Positions 19,491 through 30,172 are shown, numbered from the stretch's first letter. The stretch: 64,000 bases of DNA from Muriicola sp. Z0-33 (GCF_026126425.1 NZ_JAFMPW010000006.1:62001-126000), one strand, 5' to 3'. Numbers and translations are program-made. Notes: generated from the letters alone by a model not told the origin.

Positions 19491-21917
19491 CTATCTGAGT
19501 TCTGCACCGAGTTCCTTTTCGTACCGCTGTTGCAGTTTATTCATTATCTTATCTATTTGCTTATCTGTCAAGGTCTTCTTCTCGTCTTGCAACGTATAAC
19601 TTATGGCATAGGACTTTTTGCCTTCCGGTAATTTTTTGCCGGTATATACATCAAATAGATTGATATCTTTAAGTAACTTTTTCTCGGTTTGAACAGCTAT
19701 TTCATATACTTGCTTGAAAGTAATTTCATCTCCCAGGAGCAATGCAAAATCGCGTTTTACTTCAGGATATTTTGATAGTGGTTTAAAGATAATAGTCTGT
19801 TTTGCAGCTTTTTCTATTAATTTATCCCAATCAAAATCTGCGAATAGCACCTCTTGTTTTATATCAAAATGCTGAAGTATCTTTTTGTTCACAACGCCGT
19901 AATTTACCAGCGCATCTTTGCCATCGAAAAGTGTGATTCCTTCGGAAAATATAGGGTCTTCAACCGGGCAGGAGGTAACCGCAGATAAACCTAATCTGCT
20001 CATCACCAATTCTACAACTGCTTTTAGATAATAGAAATCCGTAGGCCTGTTTGCTTCCGTCCAACTATCTCTGAGCCTGTCTCCCGTAATTAGGAGGGTC
20101 AGATGTTGTTTCTCTAAATTCCCTTCTCTACCCTTGCTATACGTTTTACCATATTCGAAAAACTTAAGACGTGTTTTTTTTCTGTTTATATTATAGGAAA
20201 TAGCTTCCAGGCCAGAAAACAACATGGTTGATCTCAGCACTGATAAATCGTTACTCAGTGGATTTAATATTGCTACGGCTTTACTATTATCCAAGCCATC
20301 TATATAACCAGTGTATTCGGGATTACTTAGACTGTTTCCAAGGATTTCATAATATCCCTGTGCTGTCAACATGTTGCCGATAATATGCTGAAGTTTATGG
20401 CCCTCATGCTTGCTGGTACTGGCTACTGATGCATTTAACTTATTACCGAAAGCGACATTATTATATCCATAAACCCGTAGAATTTCTTCAATTACATCAA
20501 CTTCACGCTGAACATCTACCCTATAAAATGGAATTTCCAGTCCTAATCCTGATTCCGTGACACTTTTTGCCTGAATATCCAAAGAGGCCAAAATAGATTT
20601 GATAGTATCCCGATCTATTTTCTGCCCTATGAGTTTATCAATCTTCTTGAAGGAAAGAAATACCTGATAATTCTCCTTTTTTTTGGGGTAAAGATCAACA
20701 ATATCCGAGGTGATATCTCCTCCGGTTAGTTCTTTGATCAACACAGCGGCCCGCCTTAAAGCATATTCCACATTGTTGATATCTATACCTCTTTCATACC
20801 TGAAAGAAGCATCGGTGTTCAATGCATGTCTTTTGGCAGTTTTCCTGATGCCAACCGAATCAAAATATGCACTTTCTAGGAAAATAGCCTTGGTGCTTTC
20901 TGTTACTCCGGTATTAATGCCTCCAAATACCCCGGCAATACACATTGGTTTCTCCTCGTCGCAGATCATGAGATCATCTTCGTGCAGTTTGCGTTCAATG
21001 CCATCTAATGTCATAAACTTAGTGCCGGCAGCAAGCGTCTTAACGCTTATTTTATTACCGTATATTCTATCGGCATCAAAAGCATGTAAAGGTTGCCCAA
21101 GTTCATGGAGAACATAATTCGTGGCATCCACCACATTATTTATAGGTTTCAATCCAATTGCCCTTAACCTGTTTTTTAACCAGTCTGGCGATTGTTGAAC
21201 TATAAGGTTGCTAATGGTAATCCCACAATATCTGGGTGCAAGGTCGCTATTGGCTACTTCTACATCCATCTTAAGCGATCTGTTCAATACATTAAAGTTG
21301 CTTATAGAGGGGGTAATTAACTCCATAAGGACCTCTTTCTGCTTTAGGCCTGCTCTTAGATCTCTTGCTACCCCAAAATGACTCATGGCATCAGCTCTGT
21401 TGGGTGTTAATCCAATTTCAAATACCTGATCTTTTTCAATTTCAAAAACTTCAGAACAAGGGCTTCCGGGAACAAGACTTTCTTCCAGCACCATAATCCC
21501 GTCATGATCATCACCTAATCCTAATTCGTCTTCAGCACATATCATTCCATGGCTTTCTTCTCCTCTGATTTTACCTTTCTTTATGGTGAAAGGCTCACCT
21601 TCACCAGGATGCAAAGTGGTACCAATGGTAGCTACGGCAACCTTTTGGCCTTTGGCAACATTGGGCGCCCCACAAACTATTTGGACCGGATCTTTTGTCC
21701 CTATATCTACAGTTGTAAGTTTTAGTTTATCGGCGTTGGGATGTTTTATGCAACTTAGAACTTCCCCCACGACAACCCCCTCCAATGCCCCAACAATAGA
21801 TTCAAATGGAGTTATCCCTTCTACCTCCAGACCCAGGTCTGTTAATAGTTCAGCGGTCTGCTCTGCCGGCCAATCTAATCGGAGAAACTGTTTTAACCAG
21901 TTATAGGAAATATTCAT
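19491..21917 (-). CDS. pheT: Phenylalanine-tRNA ligase beta subunit
   Basis: 808 residues, the full bacterial length. Domains in order: B1 with EMAP/tRNA-binding OB fold (about 40-155, GEVLSCIKHPNADKLKLTTVDIG), the B3/B4 editing domain (TNYVLHELGQPLHAFDADRI), the B5 domain, the catalytic-like core (NPLSNDLSVLRSTML), and the C-terminal FDX-ACB anticodon domain (SKYPEVKRDFALLL). It forms the alpha2-beta2 enzyme that charges tRNA-Phe; the beta subunit binds tRNA and removes mischarged Tyr. pheS is not next to it. Confidence 0.97.
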   Translation of the reverse strand: MNISYNWLKQFLRLDWPAEQTAELLTDLGLEVEGITPFESIVGALEGVVVGEVLSCIKHPNADKLKLTTVDIGTKDPVQIVCGAPNVAKGQKVAVATIGTTLHPGEGEPFTIKKGKIRGEESHGMICAEDELGLGDDHDGIMVLEESLVPGSPCSEVFEIEKDQVFEIGLTPNRADAMSHFGVARDLRAGLKQKEVLMELITPSISNFNVLNRSLKMDVEVANSDLAPRYCGITISNLIVQQSPDWLKNRLRAIGLKPINNVVDATNYVLHELGQPLHAFDADRIYGNKISVKTLAAGTKFMTLDGIERKLHEDDLMICDEEKPMCIAGVFGGINTGVTESTKAIFLESAYFDSVGIRKTAKRHALNTDASFRYERGIDINNVEYALRRAAVLIKELTGGDITSDIVDLYPKKKENYQVFLSFKKIDKLIGQKIDRDTIKSILASLDIQAKSVTESGLGLEIPFYRVDVQREVDVIEEILRVYGYNNVAFGNKLNASVASTSKHEGHKLQHIIGNMLTAQGYYEILGNSLSNPEYTGYIDGLDNSKAVAILNPLSNDLSVLRSTMLFSGLEAISYNINRKKTRLKFFEYGKTYSKGREGNLEKQHLTLLITGDRLRDSWTEANRPTDFYYLKAVVELVMSRLGLSAVTSCPVEDPIFSEGITLFDGKDALVNYGVVNKKILQHFDIKQEVLFADFDWDKLIEKAAKQTIIFKPLSKYPEVKRDFALLLGDEITFKQVYEIAVQTEKKLLKDINLFDVYTGKKLPEGKKSYAISYTLQDEKKTLTDKQIDKIMNKLQQRYEKELGAELR

Positions 21918-22045
21918 CAGTTGGTTTTAGAGCCTCAAAGATAAAACAATGCAATCTTACATTCAATAGTGTAAGGATTGAAATACTTCATTTTTATTGT
22001 AAGTTCTACCGGCTTATTTCGATATTTGGAACATATAGGAGAATT

Positions 22046-23266
22046 ATGGTTAAAAAGATAATATTGGTATTTGTTTTTATTGGGTTCTTTGGATGCGAAA
22101 CGGTTAAAAAGGATCAATTGAAACAAGGAAGTTGGTTGGCGCATTTGGAAGTTATGGACGGGGAGAAATTGCCTTTCAATTTTAACCTTAGCAAAGTGGA
22201 TGAGTCTTTTGTTATGGAAGTCTATAATGCCGATGAAGTAATCACCATAAACGATATAGAAATTAAGCAGGACTCTATATATATCAGAATGTCTGTTTTT
22301 GAAGGATATATTGCCGGGACCTATACCCAAGAGAGCGTAGAGGGGAGTTATATTAAAGAAAGCCTTGATAGGGTAGTGCCTTTTAAAGCTGCCTATGGGG
22401 CGGCTCCAAGGTTTACATCCGCCCATCCTGGTACACAGGACATTTCCGGGATTTGGGAAACTGAATTTATTCCTGATGACGATGACCCTTATATTGCCAA
22501 GGGGATATTTACACAGAATAAACAACTTGTTAAGGGGACCTTCCGTACAACTACAGGAGACTACAGATATCTGGAGGGAATAGTCGATGGAGATTCTCTT
22601 AAACTTTCAACTTTTGATGGGGCCCATGCTTTTTTGTTTACAGCAAGGGTGACAGATAGCACACTTAATGGCGCGTTCTACTCTGGTAATCATTCTAAGG
22701 AAATTTTTACTGCCGTACGTAACGAAGATTTTGAACTGCCGGATGAAACCACTCTGACCTATTTAAAAGATGGTTACGATACATTCGAATTCAGTTTTCC
22801 GAATGAGGCAGGAGAACTAATTTCGTTAGGCGATCCTGAATTCCAGGGAAAGGCTACCGTAGTGCAGATCATGGGCACATGGTGCCCTAATTGCCTTGAC
22901 GAATCGAAATTTCTGGTAGATTATCTCAAAAAAAATAATAACCCCAATTTGAAAGTGATAGCCCTGGCTTTTGAATATGCCAGGACCAAGGAGGGTGCTT
23001 TTAAAGGAATACAAAGACTTAAAGACAGATTGGGGGTAGAGTATCCTGTTTTATTAGCACAATACGGCACATCCAATAAGAGTAAAGCGAATGAAAAGTT
23101 ACCGATGCTCAATCATGTACTTTCTTATCCAACTACCATATTTATTGACAAAAAAGGAAAGGTTAGAAAGATTCATACCGGTTTTAATGGTCCGGCAACT
23201 GGTGATAAGTACCTGGAATTTAAATTGGAGTTTGATACGTTTATAAAGGAATTATTGGACGAGTAG
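22046..23266 (+). CDS. TlpA-like thiol-disulfide oxidoreductase lipoprotein
   Basis: 406 residues from the ATG at 22046; the in-frame extension upstream overlaps pheT and carries no signal. It has a lipobox FFGC (cysteine about 15), a beta-rich N-terminal domain (about 20-240), then a thioredoxin fold with an intact WCPNC (about residue 275) and a cis-Pro block (LSYPTTIFIDKKGKVRKIHTGF). It should reduce or exchange disulfides in the periplasm, as ResA/TlpA proteins do; the partner is unknown. Confidence 0.92.
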   Translation: MVKKIILVFVFIGFFGCETVKKDQLKQGSWLAHLEVMDGEKLPFNFNLSKVDESFVMEVYNADEVITINDIEIKQDSIYIRMSVFEGYIAGTYTQESVEGSYIKESLDRVVPFKAAYGAAPRFTSAHPGTQDISGIWETEFIPDDDDPYIAKGIFTQNKQLVKGTFRTTTGDYRYLEGIVDGDSLKLSTFDGAHAFLFTARVTDSTLNGAFYSGNHSKEIFTAVRNEDFELPDETTLTYLKDGYDTFEFSFPNEAGELISLGDPEFQGKATVVQIMGTWCPNCLDESKFLVDYLKKNNNPNLKVIALAFEYARTKEGAFKGIQRLKDRLGVEYPVLLAQYGTSNKSKANEKLPMLNHVLSYPTTIFIDKKGKVRKIHTGFNGPATGDKYLEFKLEFDTFIKELLDE

Positions 23267-23326
23267 TAAGGTTTCGATTCCGCCTTAATTAATGCCCTGA
23301 CCCTTGTTTCAAATGCGCTGGAAAAT

Positions 23327-23361
23327 AAAAAGACCCCCTGGAAAATAGAAGGTCTTTTTTT
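23327..23361. terminator. Bidirectional terminator between TlpA-like gene and leuB
   Basis: Arms AAAAAGACC (23327-23335) and GGTCTTTTT (23351-23359) with T runs on both strands, located between convergent stop codons. Confidence 0.85.
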
Positions 23362-23377
23362 GGTGACTAAAATGTAA

Positions 23378-24496
23378 CTAAATGATGGTTGATTTTCCCA
23401 ACCCAATATTCTCTTTATTGATACTCTGAAAGTTATCAGAGTCTACTATGTTTCCGGCAATAAACTCTCCAACTTCATCTGTACTGTATTTACTTTTTAC
23501 ATCCAGATCGGGGGTGACAATGTTCTTTTTCATGGATTTGTAAATGGCATTGACCACGGATTGCGATTCTTCATCAAGCCCAAAATGATTTAGTAGCATT
23601 GCGGCCGACAAAATTGAGGCGATAGGATTGGCAATGTTTTTACCAGCAGCCTGCGGGTATGAACCATGTATAGGCTCAAACATTGCGTTGTTTTCCCCCA
23701 CGGAAGCCGAAGGTAAAAGTCCAATGGATCCCCCAATAACTCCTCCGACATCAGATAATATGTCTCCGAACATATTGTCTGAAAGTATTATATCGAATTG
23801 TTTTGGATTCAGAATTAATTGCATTGCCGCGTTGTCTACGAACAAGAATTCCAGCTCAACTTCTGGATAGCTTTCACCTATTTTACTAACAACTTTACGC
23901 CACAGTCTGGAGGATTCCAAAACATTCGCCTTATCTACCAGGGTAAGCTTCTTGCGCCTGCTTTTTGCCGCTTTAAAAGCGAGGTGAGCAATTCTGCTGA
24001 TCTCGTGTTCGGAATATTCACAAAGGTCAGAAGCCTTTGTCCCATCGTCGCTTAATTTTTTTTCACCGAAATAAATACCGCCTGTTAGTTCTCTGTAGAT
24101 AATAAAATCTGTTCCCTTGATCACCTTTTCTTTCAGGGTAGATTTTTTAATGATTGTTGGGAATATCTTTACCGGTCTTATATTGCTAAAAAGATCCAAT
24201 GCTTTACGCAGTCGCAATAAACCTTGTTCGGGTCGGATTTTGGCATCCGGATCCTTGTCATATTTTGGATCGCCTATCGCTCCAAATAAAACGGCGTCCG
24301 AATTTTTACATAATTCCAGGGTTTCTTCGGGAAGAGGATCACCTTTGGCCGAAATGGCACTTGCACCAACCAGTGCCCGAGTAAAAGTAAATTGATGTCC
24401 AAAGGTTTCTTCAACCGCCTGCAGGCATTTTACTGCCTGTGCTGTGACCTCGGGACCAATACCGTCACCGGGAAGCAATGCGATCTTTAATTTCAT
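23378..24496 (-). CDS. leuB: 3-isopropylmalate dehydrogenase
   Basis: NAD-dependent oxidative decarboxylation of 3-isopropylmalate, the third leucine-specific step. 372 residues. Visible motifs: LPGDGIGPEV at the N-terminus, RPEQGLLRLRKALDLFSNIRPVK for substrate arginines, YRELTGGIYFGEK, the metal site DNMFGDILSD, and the NAD site FEPIHGSYPQAAGKNIANPIA. Its ATG directly follows the leuA stop, without a gap, so the two are cotranslated. leuC and leuD are not in the window. Confidence 0.97.
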   Translation of the reverse strand: MKLKIALLPGDGIGPEVTAQAVKCLQAVEETFGHQFTFTRALVGASAISAKGDPLPEETLELCKNSDAVLFGAIGDPKYDKDPDAKIRPEQGLLRLRKALDLFSNIRPVKIFPTIIKKSTLKEKVIKGTDFIIYRELTGGIYFGEKKLSDDGTKASDLCEYSEHEISRIAHLAFKAAKSRRKKLTLVDKANVLESSRLWRKVVSKIGESYPEVELEFLFVDNAAMQLILNPKQFDIILSDNMFGDILSDVGGVIGGSIGLLPSASVGENNAMFEPIHGSYPQAAGKNIANPIASILSAAMLLNHFGLDEESQSVVNAIYKSMKKNIVTPDLDVKSKYSTDEVGEFIAGNIVDSDNFQSINKENIGLGKSTII

Positions 24497-25669
24497 CTAT
24501 GCCAAACTTTCCAGATTAATCTGACTTGCTACTACAATTTCATGAATATCCGCATCCTCTATTTCTTTTTTTCGGTCTGCGAATTTCAGAAACTCATCAT
24601 ACACCTTATCCAACTGAAGTTTGGTAAGTTCGTAACCAATATTTTTTGCCCTGTATGCCAGAGCAGCTCTTCCGCTTCTGGCCGTCAATACTATTGAAGA
24701 TTCGTTTACCCCAACGTCTTCAGGATCGATAATCTCATAGGTCTCTCTTTTTTTGATAACCCCGTCCTGATGTATTCCCGAGCTATGTGCAAAAGCATTA
24801 GAACCTACAATAGCCTTATTGGGCTGTACTGGCATTCCCATTTTCTGGGACACCATCTGGCTGGTACTATACAGCAATTTACTGTTGATCCCGGTATCGA
24901 GCGCCAAATGGGGATGTTGTCTTAAGATCATTACTACTTCCTCCAAAGACGTATTCCCAGCGCGTTCTCCTATCCCGTTAATAGTACATTCTATTTGCCG
25001 CGCTCCGTTAATTACTCCGGCAATTGAATTCGCAGTAGCCAGCCCCAGATCGTTGTGGCAATGACAAGACAGTATAGCCTTATCTATTCCCCTTACATTT
25101 TCCTTTAAATATTTCATTTTGGCCCCATACTCTTCGGGAAGGCAGTAGCCTGTAGTGTCAGGAATATTTAAGACTGTTGCACCCGCCTTTATGACTTCTT
25201 CACAGACGCGCGCCAGATATTCATTATCTGTTCGTCCTGCATCTTCTGCATAAAATTCAACATCCTCCACAAAACTTTTGGCATATTTGACGGCCTCCAC
25301 GGCCCTCTCAATGATTTTATCTCTGGTGGAGTTGAATTTGAACTTAATATGCGAATCGGAAGTCCCAATGCCGGTATGTATTCTGGGTCTTTTGGCATGT
25401 TTTATTGCCTCGGCCGCCACTTCTATATCCTTTTTTACAGACCTGGTCAGCCCGCAAACTGTTGCATTTTTGACCACTCTCGCGATTTCAGACACCGATT
25501 TAAAATCTCCAGGACTCGAAATTGGAAAGCCTGCTTCAATAATATCCACTCCCAATTGGTCTAGCCTTTCGGCAATGACCAACTTCTGTTTCGTATCTAA
25601 TTTACAACCGGGAACCTGTTCCCCATCTCTTAAAGTGGTATCAAAAATGTGTACCTTATCTTTACTCAT
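24497..25669 (-). CDS. leuA: 2-isopropylmalate synthase, short form
   Basis: Condenses acetyl-CoA with 2-oxoisovalerate, the first committed leucine step. 390 residues cover the TIM barrel and linker only. Motifs: [12 protein letters not shown] near residue 10, the metal histidines in [12 protein letters not shown], and [16 protein letters not shown]. The C-terminal allosteric domain that binds leucine in E. coli-type LeuA (about 520 residues) is absent. Feedback inhibition by the usual route is therefore not expected. A related homocitrate or citramalate synthase is possible, but the fused leuB argues for leucine. Confidence 0.93.
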   Translation of the reverse strand: MSKDKVHIFDTTLRDGEQVPGCKLDTKQKLVIAERLDQLGVDIIEAGFPISSPGDFKSVSEIARVVKNATVCGLTRSVKKDIEVAAEAIKHAKRPRIHTGIGTSDSHIKFKFNSTRDKIIERAVEAVKYAKSFVEDVEFYAEDAGRTDNEYLARVCEEVIKAGATVLNIPDTTGYCLPEEYGAKMKYLKENVRGIDKAILSCHCHNDLGLATANSIAGVINGARQIECTINGIGERAGNTSLEEVVMILRQHPHLALDTGINSKLLYSTSQMVSQKMGMPVQPNKAIVGSNAFAHSSGIHQDGVIKKRETYEIIDPEDVGVNESSIVLTARSGRAALAYRAKNIGYELTKLQLDKVYDEFLKFADRKKEIEDADIHEIVVASQINLESLA

Positions 25670-25815
25670 TATTTTTACATAATTTTAGTCACCATTACGA
25701 ATATATAGTTAGCTTTTCAAAAGCAATTAGAACCATCGTGCTATTTACAACGTTAATTTAGTTTTTGACATAGATAATATCCTGAAATACAATTGTTTAA
25801 ATCTATCATTTTACG

Positions 25816-27360
25816 ATGACAACTGCCCATAAAGACGCCTTGTTTGTTCTGGTTAAATCCTTATCCAAATCGGAAAAGCGACAATTTAAATTATATGTCG
25901 GACGGTTAGGGGTGAATACAGATGCTAAATTTCTTGCGCTCTTCAATCTAATGGACAAAATGAAGAAGTATGATGAGCGTGTTATTCTGGACAGTGGAAT
26001 TGTCAAAAAAACGCAGCTCTCTAACCTAAAAGCCCATCTGTACAAACAAATTTTAGTAAGCCTTCGTCTTAATCCGGTTAACCAGAACATTCGTGTTCAG
26101 TTGCGGGAGCAGCTAGATTTTGCAACTATTCTCTATCAAAAAGGACTGTATAAGCAAAGCCTTAAAATACTGGATAAAGTAAAAGCAATCGCGATTGATA
26201 ATGAGGAGAAAAACATTGCTTACGAAATAGTTGAGTTAGAGAAAATAATTGAAACCCAGTATATAACAAGGAGTATCCCGGATAGGGCAGATGAACTTGC
26301 CGTGCAGGCTAAGGAACTGGCTGAACAGAATGTAATGACCAGCAAACTCTCTAACCTCTCCCTGCAATTATATGGCATGATGCTCAAAGTGGGTTATGTC
26401 AGGAGCGATGAGGACTATCGAAAAGTGGAGCGGTATTTTGAAATGCACCTGCCAGAATATCGAATAGAGGATTTAGGTTTCAGGGAAAAGTTGTGGCTGT
26501 ATAAAGCGCATTTATGGTACAGCTTTTTACTTCAGGACTTCCTATCCTGTTATAAATATTCCAGTAAATGGGTAGATCTCTTTTATGAGAATAAGGAGAT
26601 GATTTATCTTAACCCGGTTTTCTTTCTTAAGGGGAACCATTATTTGCTAGAATCTCTGTTTTTTGTAAAATACAGCTCCCAGTTTAAAGCTAGCCTGGAG
26701 CGATTGGAGGCTAAAATTAGTGAAAAAGACTTTCCCAAAAATGACAATATCAGCTCCCTGGTATTTCTTTACGTAAATGCAAACAAACTTAACCTGCATT
26801 TTCTGGAAGGCACCTTTGAAAAAGCCCTGTATTTGGTGAGAATCATAGAATATGGTATAGCCAAGCACCGAGACAGAATAGACGAGCATCACATAATGGT
26901 ATTGTATTATAAGATCGCCTGTCTCTACTTTAGTATTGGCGATAACAAAACCTGTATTCAATACTTAAAAAAGATCATCAATAATAAAAACCTGAAGATG
27001 CGGGAAGACCTTATGTGCTTTGCAAGAGTTCTGAGCTTAGTGGCGCATTATGAGGCAGGTATGGATTATCATTTGGAAATACAACTTAAAAGCACATATA
27101 AGTTTCTTTTAAAAATGAACGACCTTCATGAAGTGCAAAAGGAGATGATCAAATTCTTAAGGGGCCTTGGAGATATTTATCCACATGAGCTGAGAAATGA
27201 ATTTCAGAAGTTGTACGATCAATTAAAGAAATATGAGCATCATCCTTATGAAAAACGCGCTTTTTTATATCTCGATATTCTTTCCTGGCTAGAAAGTCAC
27301 TTGCAAAACAAACCGGTTGCACAGATCATAAGGGAAAAAGCAATGGCCGCTACTCGTTAA
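25816..27360 (+). CDS. Helical-repeat protein of unknown function
   Basis: A 514-residue cytoplasmic protein with no signal or membrane segment. It is almost wholly alpha-helical, with TPR-like periodicity (TILYQKGLYKQSLKILDKVKAIA, IACLYFSIGDNKTCIQYLKKII). The N-terminal block KSLSKSEKRQFKLYVGR is distinctive; I know similar unnamed proteins from other Bacteroidota but no assigned function. A scaffold or protein-interaction role is likely. It is divergent from leuA, and its 3' end overlaps the DUF4252 gene by 11 nt tail to tail. Confidence 0.85.
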   Translation: MTTAHKDALFVLVKSLSKSEKRQFKLYVGRLGVNTDAKFLALFNLMDKMKKYDERVILDSGIVKKTQLSNLKAHLYKQILVSLRLNPVNQNIRVQLREQLDFATILYQKGLYKQSLKILDKVKAIAIDNEEKNIAYEIVELEKIIETQYITRSIPDRADELAVQAKELAEQNVMTSKLSNLSLQLYGMMLKVGYVRSDEDYRKVERYFEMHLPEYRIEDLGFREKLWLYKAHLWYSFLLQDFLSCYKYSSKWVDLFYENKEMIYLNPVFFLKGNHYLLESLFFVKYSSQFKASLERLEAKISEKDFPKNDNISSLVFLYVNANKLNLHFLEGTFEKALYLVRIIEYGIAKHRDRIDEHHIMVLYYKIACLYFSIGDNKTCIQYLKKIINNKNLKMREDLMCFARVLSLVAHYEAGMDYHLEIQLKSTYKFLLKMNDLHEVQKEMIKFLRGLGDIYPHELRNEFQKLYDQLKKYEHHPYEKRAFLYLDILSWLESHLQNKPVAQIIREKAMAATR

Positions 27361-27877
27361 CTATTCCTGGGGTTCCGGACCCAAATTGCTGAATTAGCCC
27401 GGAGGAGAGCTTTTCAAATTGGTTGTTCTTTGCCAGCTCCCTTACTTTCACAGGGTCAAAATCTCCATTGAAATACAAGAAAGAACCCCTTATGTTATTG
27501 TTATTATAGATCAGGATTTCTTTGACCGAATTGCGCTTTTCACGAATGGATACTACATTTCTTTTTAGTTCATCATTTTTTCTGAACACCTCAATAAAAG
27601 AATTGCCGGTAATATTGTTCATTTGGTTATTAAGAAAGCGTGTTCTCGCAGGGGTTGTACTTGGAAATTGCATATACCTCAGATCCTTTGTATTGCCAAC
27701 AAGGGCGTTCATCTCCGGGGAAATACCGCTAACCAAGGACAACATTACGCGTGGCACGCGTATGGCCATTACTTTATCGTCATTTTTATGAGCATTGTAG
27801 AAATTGTCAATCGAATTATAGCTACTACAAGAAGCCGCCAATAATACGCCAATAATAAATAGTGTTCTTTTAATCAT
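27350..27877 (-). CDS. DUF4252 lipoprotein
   Basis: 175 residues from the ATG at 27877, which begins a clear lipoprotein signal (MIKRTLFIIGVLLAASC). The frame is open further upstream but without a signal. The body matches the DUF4252 pattern: a short helix (IDNFYNAHKND), a strand (VMAIRVPRVMLSLV), and the later ILIYNNNNIRGSFLYFNGDFDPVKVREL. Function unknown; members are small exported proteins. Confidence 0.82.
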   Translation of the reverse strand: MIKRTLFIIGVLLAASCSSYNSIDNFYNAHKNDDKVMAIRVPRVMLSLVSGISPEMNALVGNTKDLRYMQFPSTTPARTRFLNNQMNNITGNSFIEVFRKNDELKRNVVSIREKRNSVKEILIYNNNNIRGSFLYFNGDFDPVKVRELAKNNQFEKLSSGLIQQFGSGTPGIVNE

Positions 27878-28020
27878 GGTATAGTGTTCTTTATATTTCA
27901 TTCTCAGTAATTCAAATACCATGCCTATCTCTTTCCTATGCAATAAAGTTGGCGGCTGGTAATTTCATTTTTAGATATAAACATCCCAATGAATTACGTC
28001 TCCTTTAAAGTAATAAAAAA

Positions 28021-28719
28021 TCATAAACCTGCCTGCCAGAGCACATCCGAAGGGGGTGGTGCGACGATATTTACCTCTACTTTTTGGACAGGATGTATAA
28101 ACGACAACTTTCTCGCATGCAGATGTATGCTCGCATCTGCATTGCTTCTGTCAAATCCATATTTTAAGTCGCCTTTAATAGGGCAACCTATTGCTGCCAA
28201 TTGCGCCCTGATCTGGTGATGCCTCCCGGTTTCCAGGTGAATTTCCAGTATAAAATAATTGTCTAGTTTCCTGATAATTTTATAGGTCAGAATTGCTTTT
28301 TTAGCCCCCTCAACCTCCAGTTTATGAGCATAGGACTTATTCTGCCTGGGGTTGCGTACCAACCAATGAATAAGGGTGTCTTCACTTTTGTCAGGTCTGG
28401 ATTTAACGATGGCCCAATATGTTTTTGTAGCTTCTTTCTGCGCAAAAATTTTATTGAGTCTGGCTAGCGCTTTAGAGGTCCGGGCAAAAACCACTATACC
28501 CGATGTTGGCCGGTCTATTCTATGCACTACGCCTAAATAAACGGCACCTGGCTTGTTGTACTTTTTTTTAATGTACAGCTTTACTATTTCACTAAGGGGA
28601 AGGTCTCCTGTTTTATCTCCCTGAACAATATCTCCCGGACGTTTGTTAATAGCGATAAGGTGATTGTCTTCATACAATACCTGGAGGTTATCTGCCGTGG
28701 AAATTCGTTTGGAGGTCAC
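28021..28719 (-). CDS. RluA-family pseudouridine synthase
   Basis: Isomerises uridine to pseudouridine in RNA. The catalytic Asp is D69 in VHRIDRPTSG when counted from the GTG start at 28719. That GTG overlaps the lspA stop by one base (TAGTG) and begins just before the conserved region DNLQVLYEDNHL. The frame is open to a possible start at 28776, which would overlap lspA by 57 nt. The end of the fold (LETGRHHQIRAQLAAIGCPI) is present, and there is no S4 domain. The target base is not predictable. Confidence 0.92.
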   Translation of the reverse strand: MTSKRISTADNLQVLYEDNHLIAINKRPGDIVQGDKTGDLPLSEIVKLYIKKKYNKPGAVYLGVVHRIDRPTSGIVVFARTSKALARLNKIFAQKEATKTYWAIVKSRPDKSEDTLIHWLVRNPRQNKSYAHKLEVEGAKKAILTYKIIRKLDNYFILEIHLETGRHHQIRAQLAAIGCPIKGDLKYGFDRSNADASIHLHARKLSFIHPVQKVEVNIVAPPPSDVLWQAGL

Positions 28720-29216
28720 TACAGTGCTATTTTTTGTTGTCTGAAAATCAGAAATAAAATAAACAACATCCCACAACTAATAGAGACGTCGGCCATATTG
28801 AAGATTCCGGTTTTAAGAACACCAAGTTTAATTTGAAAGAAGTCGGTCACAGATCCATACATTACCCTGTCCCACAAATTGCCAATACCTCCTCCAATAA
28901 CAAAAGCAAAGGCGATTACCAGGCGATAGTCCATTCCTGTTTTTTGCAACAGTCTTATAAGAAGTGCAAGCAATACCATTAAAGGTAGCAGTTGAAGAAT
29001 TATAATTTTCAATGTAGGAGATAGCTGGTCTCCAATACCCAGCATTGCGCCAGTATTCTCTACATTGGTTAAAATCAGGTGATGCTCCAGGACTTCTATA
29101 TAATCTGATGGGTGAACATTTTTTCTCACCAAATCTTTGGAGATCTGATCACAGCTGATATTAAGAATAACTACAGCCAGTATTCCTAGTCCTCTAAGTT
29201 TTTTTTGAGCTCTCAT
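28719..29216 (-). CDS. lspA: Lipoprotein signal peptidase II
   Basis: The aspartic protease that cleaves lipoprotein signal peptides in the cytoplasmic membrane. 165 residues from the ATG at 29216 (a TTG lies 9 nt upstream). Four membrane helices are visible. The catalytic Asp residues are D116 (GNLWDRVMYG) and D125 (VTDFF), and NTGAMLG precedes them. Its activity serves the many lipoproteins encoded here. It is coupled to the RluA-type gene downstream. Confidence 0.96.
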   Translation of the reverse strand: MRAQKKLRGLGILAVVILNISCDQISKDLVRKNVHPSDYIEVLEHHLILTNVENTGAMLGIGDQLSPTLKIIILQLLPLMVLLALLIRLLQKTGMDYRLVIAFAFVIGGGIGNLWDRVMYGSVTDFFQIKLGVLKTGIFNMADVSISCGMLFILFLIFRQQKIAL

Positions 29217-29241
29217 AGGGGTCAATACAACTGTAGTCTAA

Positions 29242-30060
29242 TCAGTACTGTTCTTCATCACTTGGAAAATCCAGGTTTTTAACATCCTGGACATAATTGG
29301 ATATTGCCGCACCCATCTCCTCGTATAAGTTCATATAACGGCGTAAAAATCTTGGGTTAAATTCATGAGTCATCCCCAACAGGTCATGGATGACCAATAC
29401 TTGTCCGTCTGCATGTTTGCCGCCCCCAATACTAATAGTTGGGATAGAAATACTTTCGGATACTTTCTTTGTTAATTCGGCTGGAATTTTCTCCAGAACA
29501 ATGGCAAAACAACCCAGTTTCTCAAGAGTTTTTGCATCGTCCATTAATTTTTCAGCTTCGTCTTTGTCTTTGGCCCTGACCGTATATGTTCCAAATTTGT
29601 AAATAGATTGAGGGGTTAATCCCAAATGCCCCATGACCGGGATTCCTGCGTTTAGAATCCTTTTTACGGACTCCTTTATTTCTATCCCTCCCTCTACTTT
29701 AACGGCATGCGCTCCACTTTCTTTCATAATTCTGATGGCAGATCTTAGGGCCTCTTTGGGATCACTCTGATAACTTCCAAAAGGGATGTCAACTACCACC
29801 AGAGCTCTGTTTACGGCCCTAATTACTGATGAGGCATGATAAATCATTTGATCCAGGGTGATGGGTAAAGTAGTTTCATGTCCGGCCATCACATTGCTGG
29901 CAGAATCACCAACCAGGATAACATCCACATTTGCGGCATCAACAATTTTTGCCATGGAATAATCATATGCCGTAAGCATGGAGATTTTCTCGCCCTGCTT
30001 TTTCATATCCACTAAAGATTTTACGGTAACCCTCTTGAATTCCTTTTTTGCTGTCGACAT
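29242..30060 (-). CDS. panB: 3-methyl-2-oxobutanoate hydroxymethyltransferase
   Basis: First step of pantothenate synthesis: makes ketopantoate from 2-oxoisovalerate and methylene-THF. 272 residues from the ATG at 30060, the usual length; upstream in-frame codons look non-coding. Motifs: [35 protein letters not shown] (metal Asp), [16 protein letters not shown] and the late [23 protein letters not shown]. It lies 25 nt upstream of lspA on the same strand, so it may head a panB-lspA-pseudouridine synthase operon. Confidence 0.97.
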   Translation of the reverse strand: MSTAKKEFKRVTVKSLVDMKKQGEKISMLTAYDYSMAKIVDAANVDVILVGDSASNVMAGHETTLPITLDQMIYHASSVIRAVNRALVVVDIPFGSYQSDPKEALRSAIRIMKESGAHAVKVEGGIEIKESVKRILNAGIPVMGHLGLTPQSIYKFGTYTVRAKDKDEAEKLMDDAKTLEKLGCFAIVLEKIPAELTKKVSESISIPTISIGGGKHADGQVLVIHDLLGMTHEFNPRFLRRYMNLYEEMGAAISNYVQDVKNLDFPSDEEQY

Positions 30061-30172
30061 GCTACAAAATTTAATTGGGCTAAATGTAAGGAGTTTTGGT
30101 GAGATAGTACCACAGATCCCAAGGGGGATTATATTTCGTTTTTTTGAGTTATTTTTGGACAAATTGTAAAAA

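Noticed and set aside
20710-21117. 135-codon plus-strand frame inside pheT
   Set aside because: It lies wholly opposite pheT, has no start context or domain, and mirrors the pheT codons.
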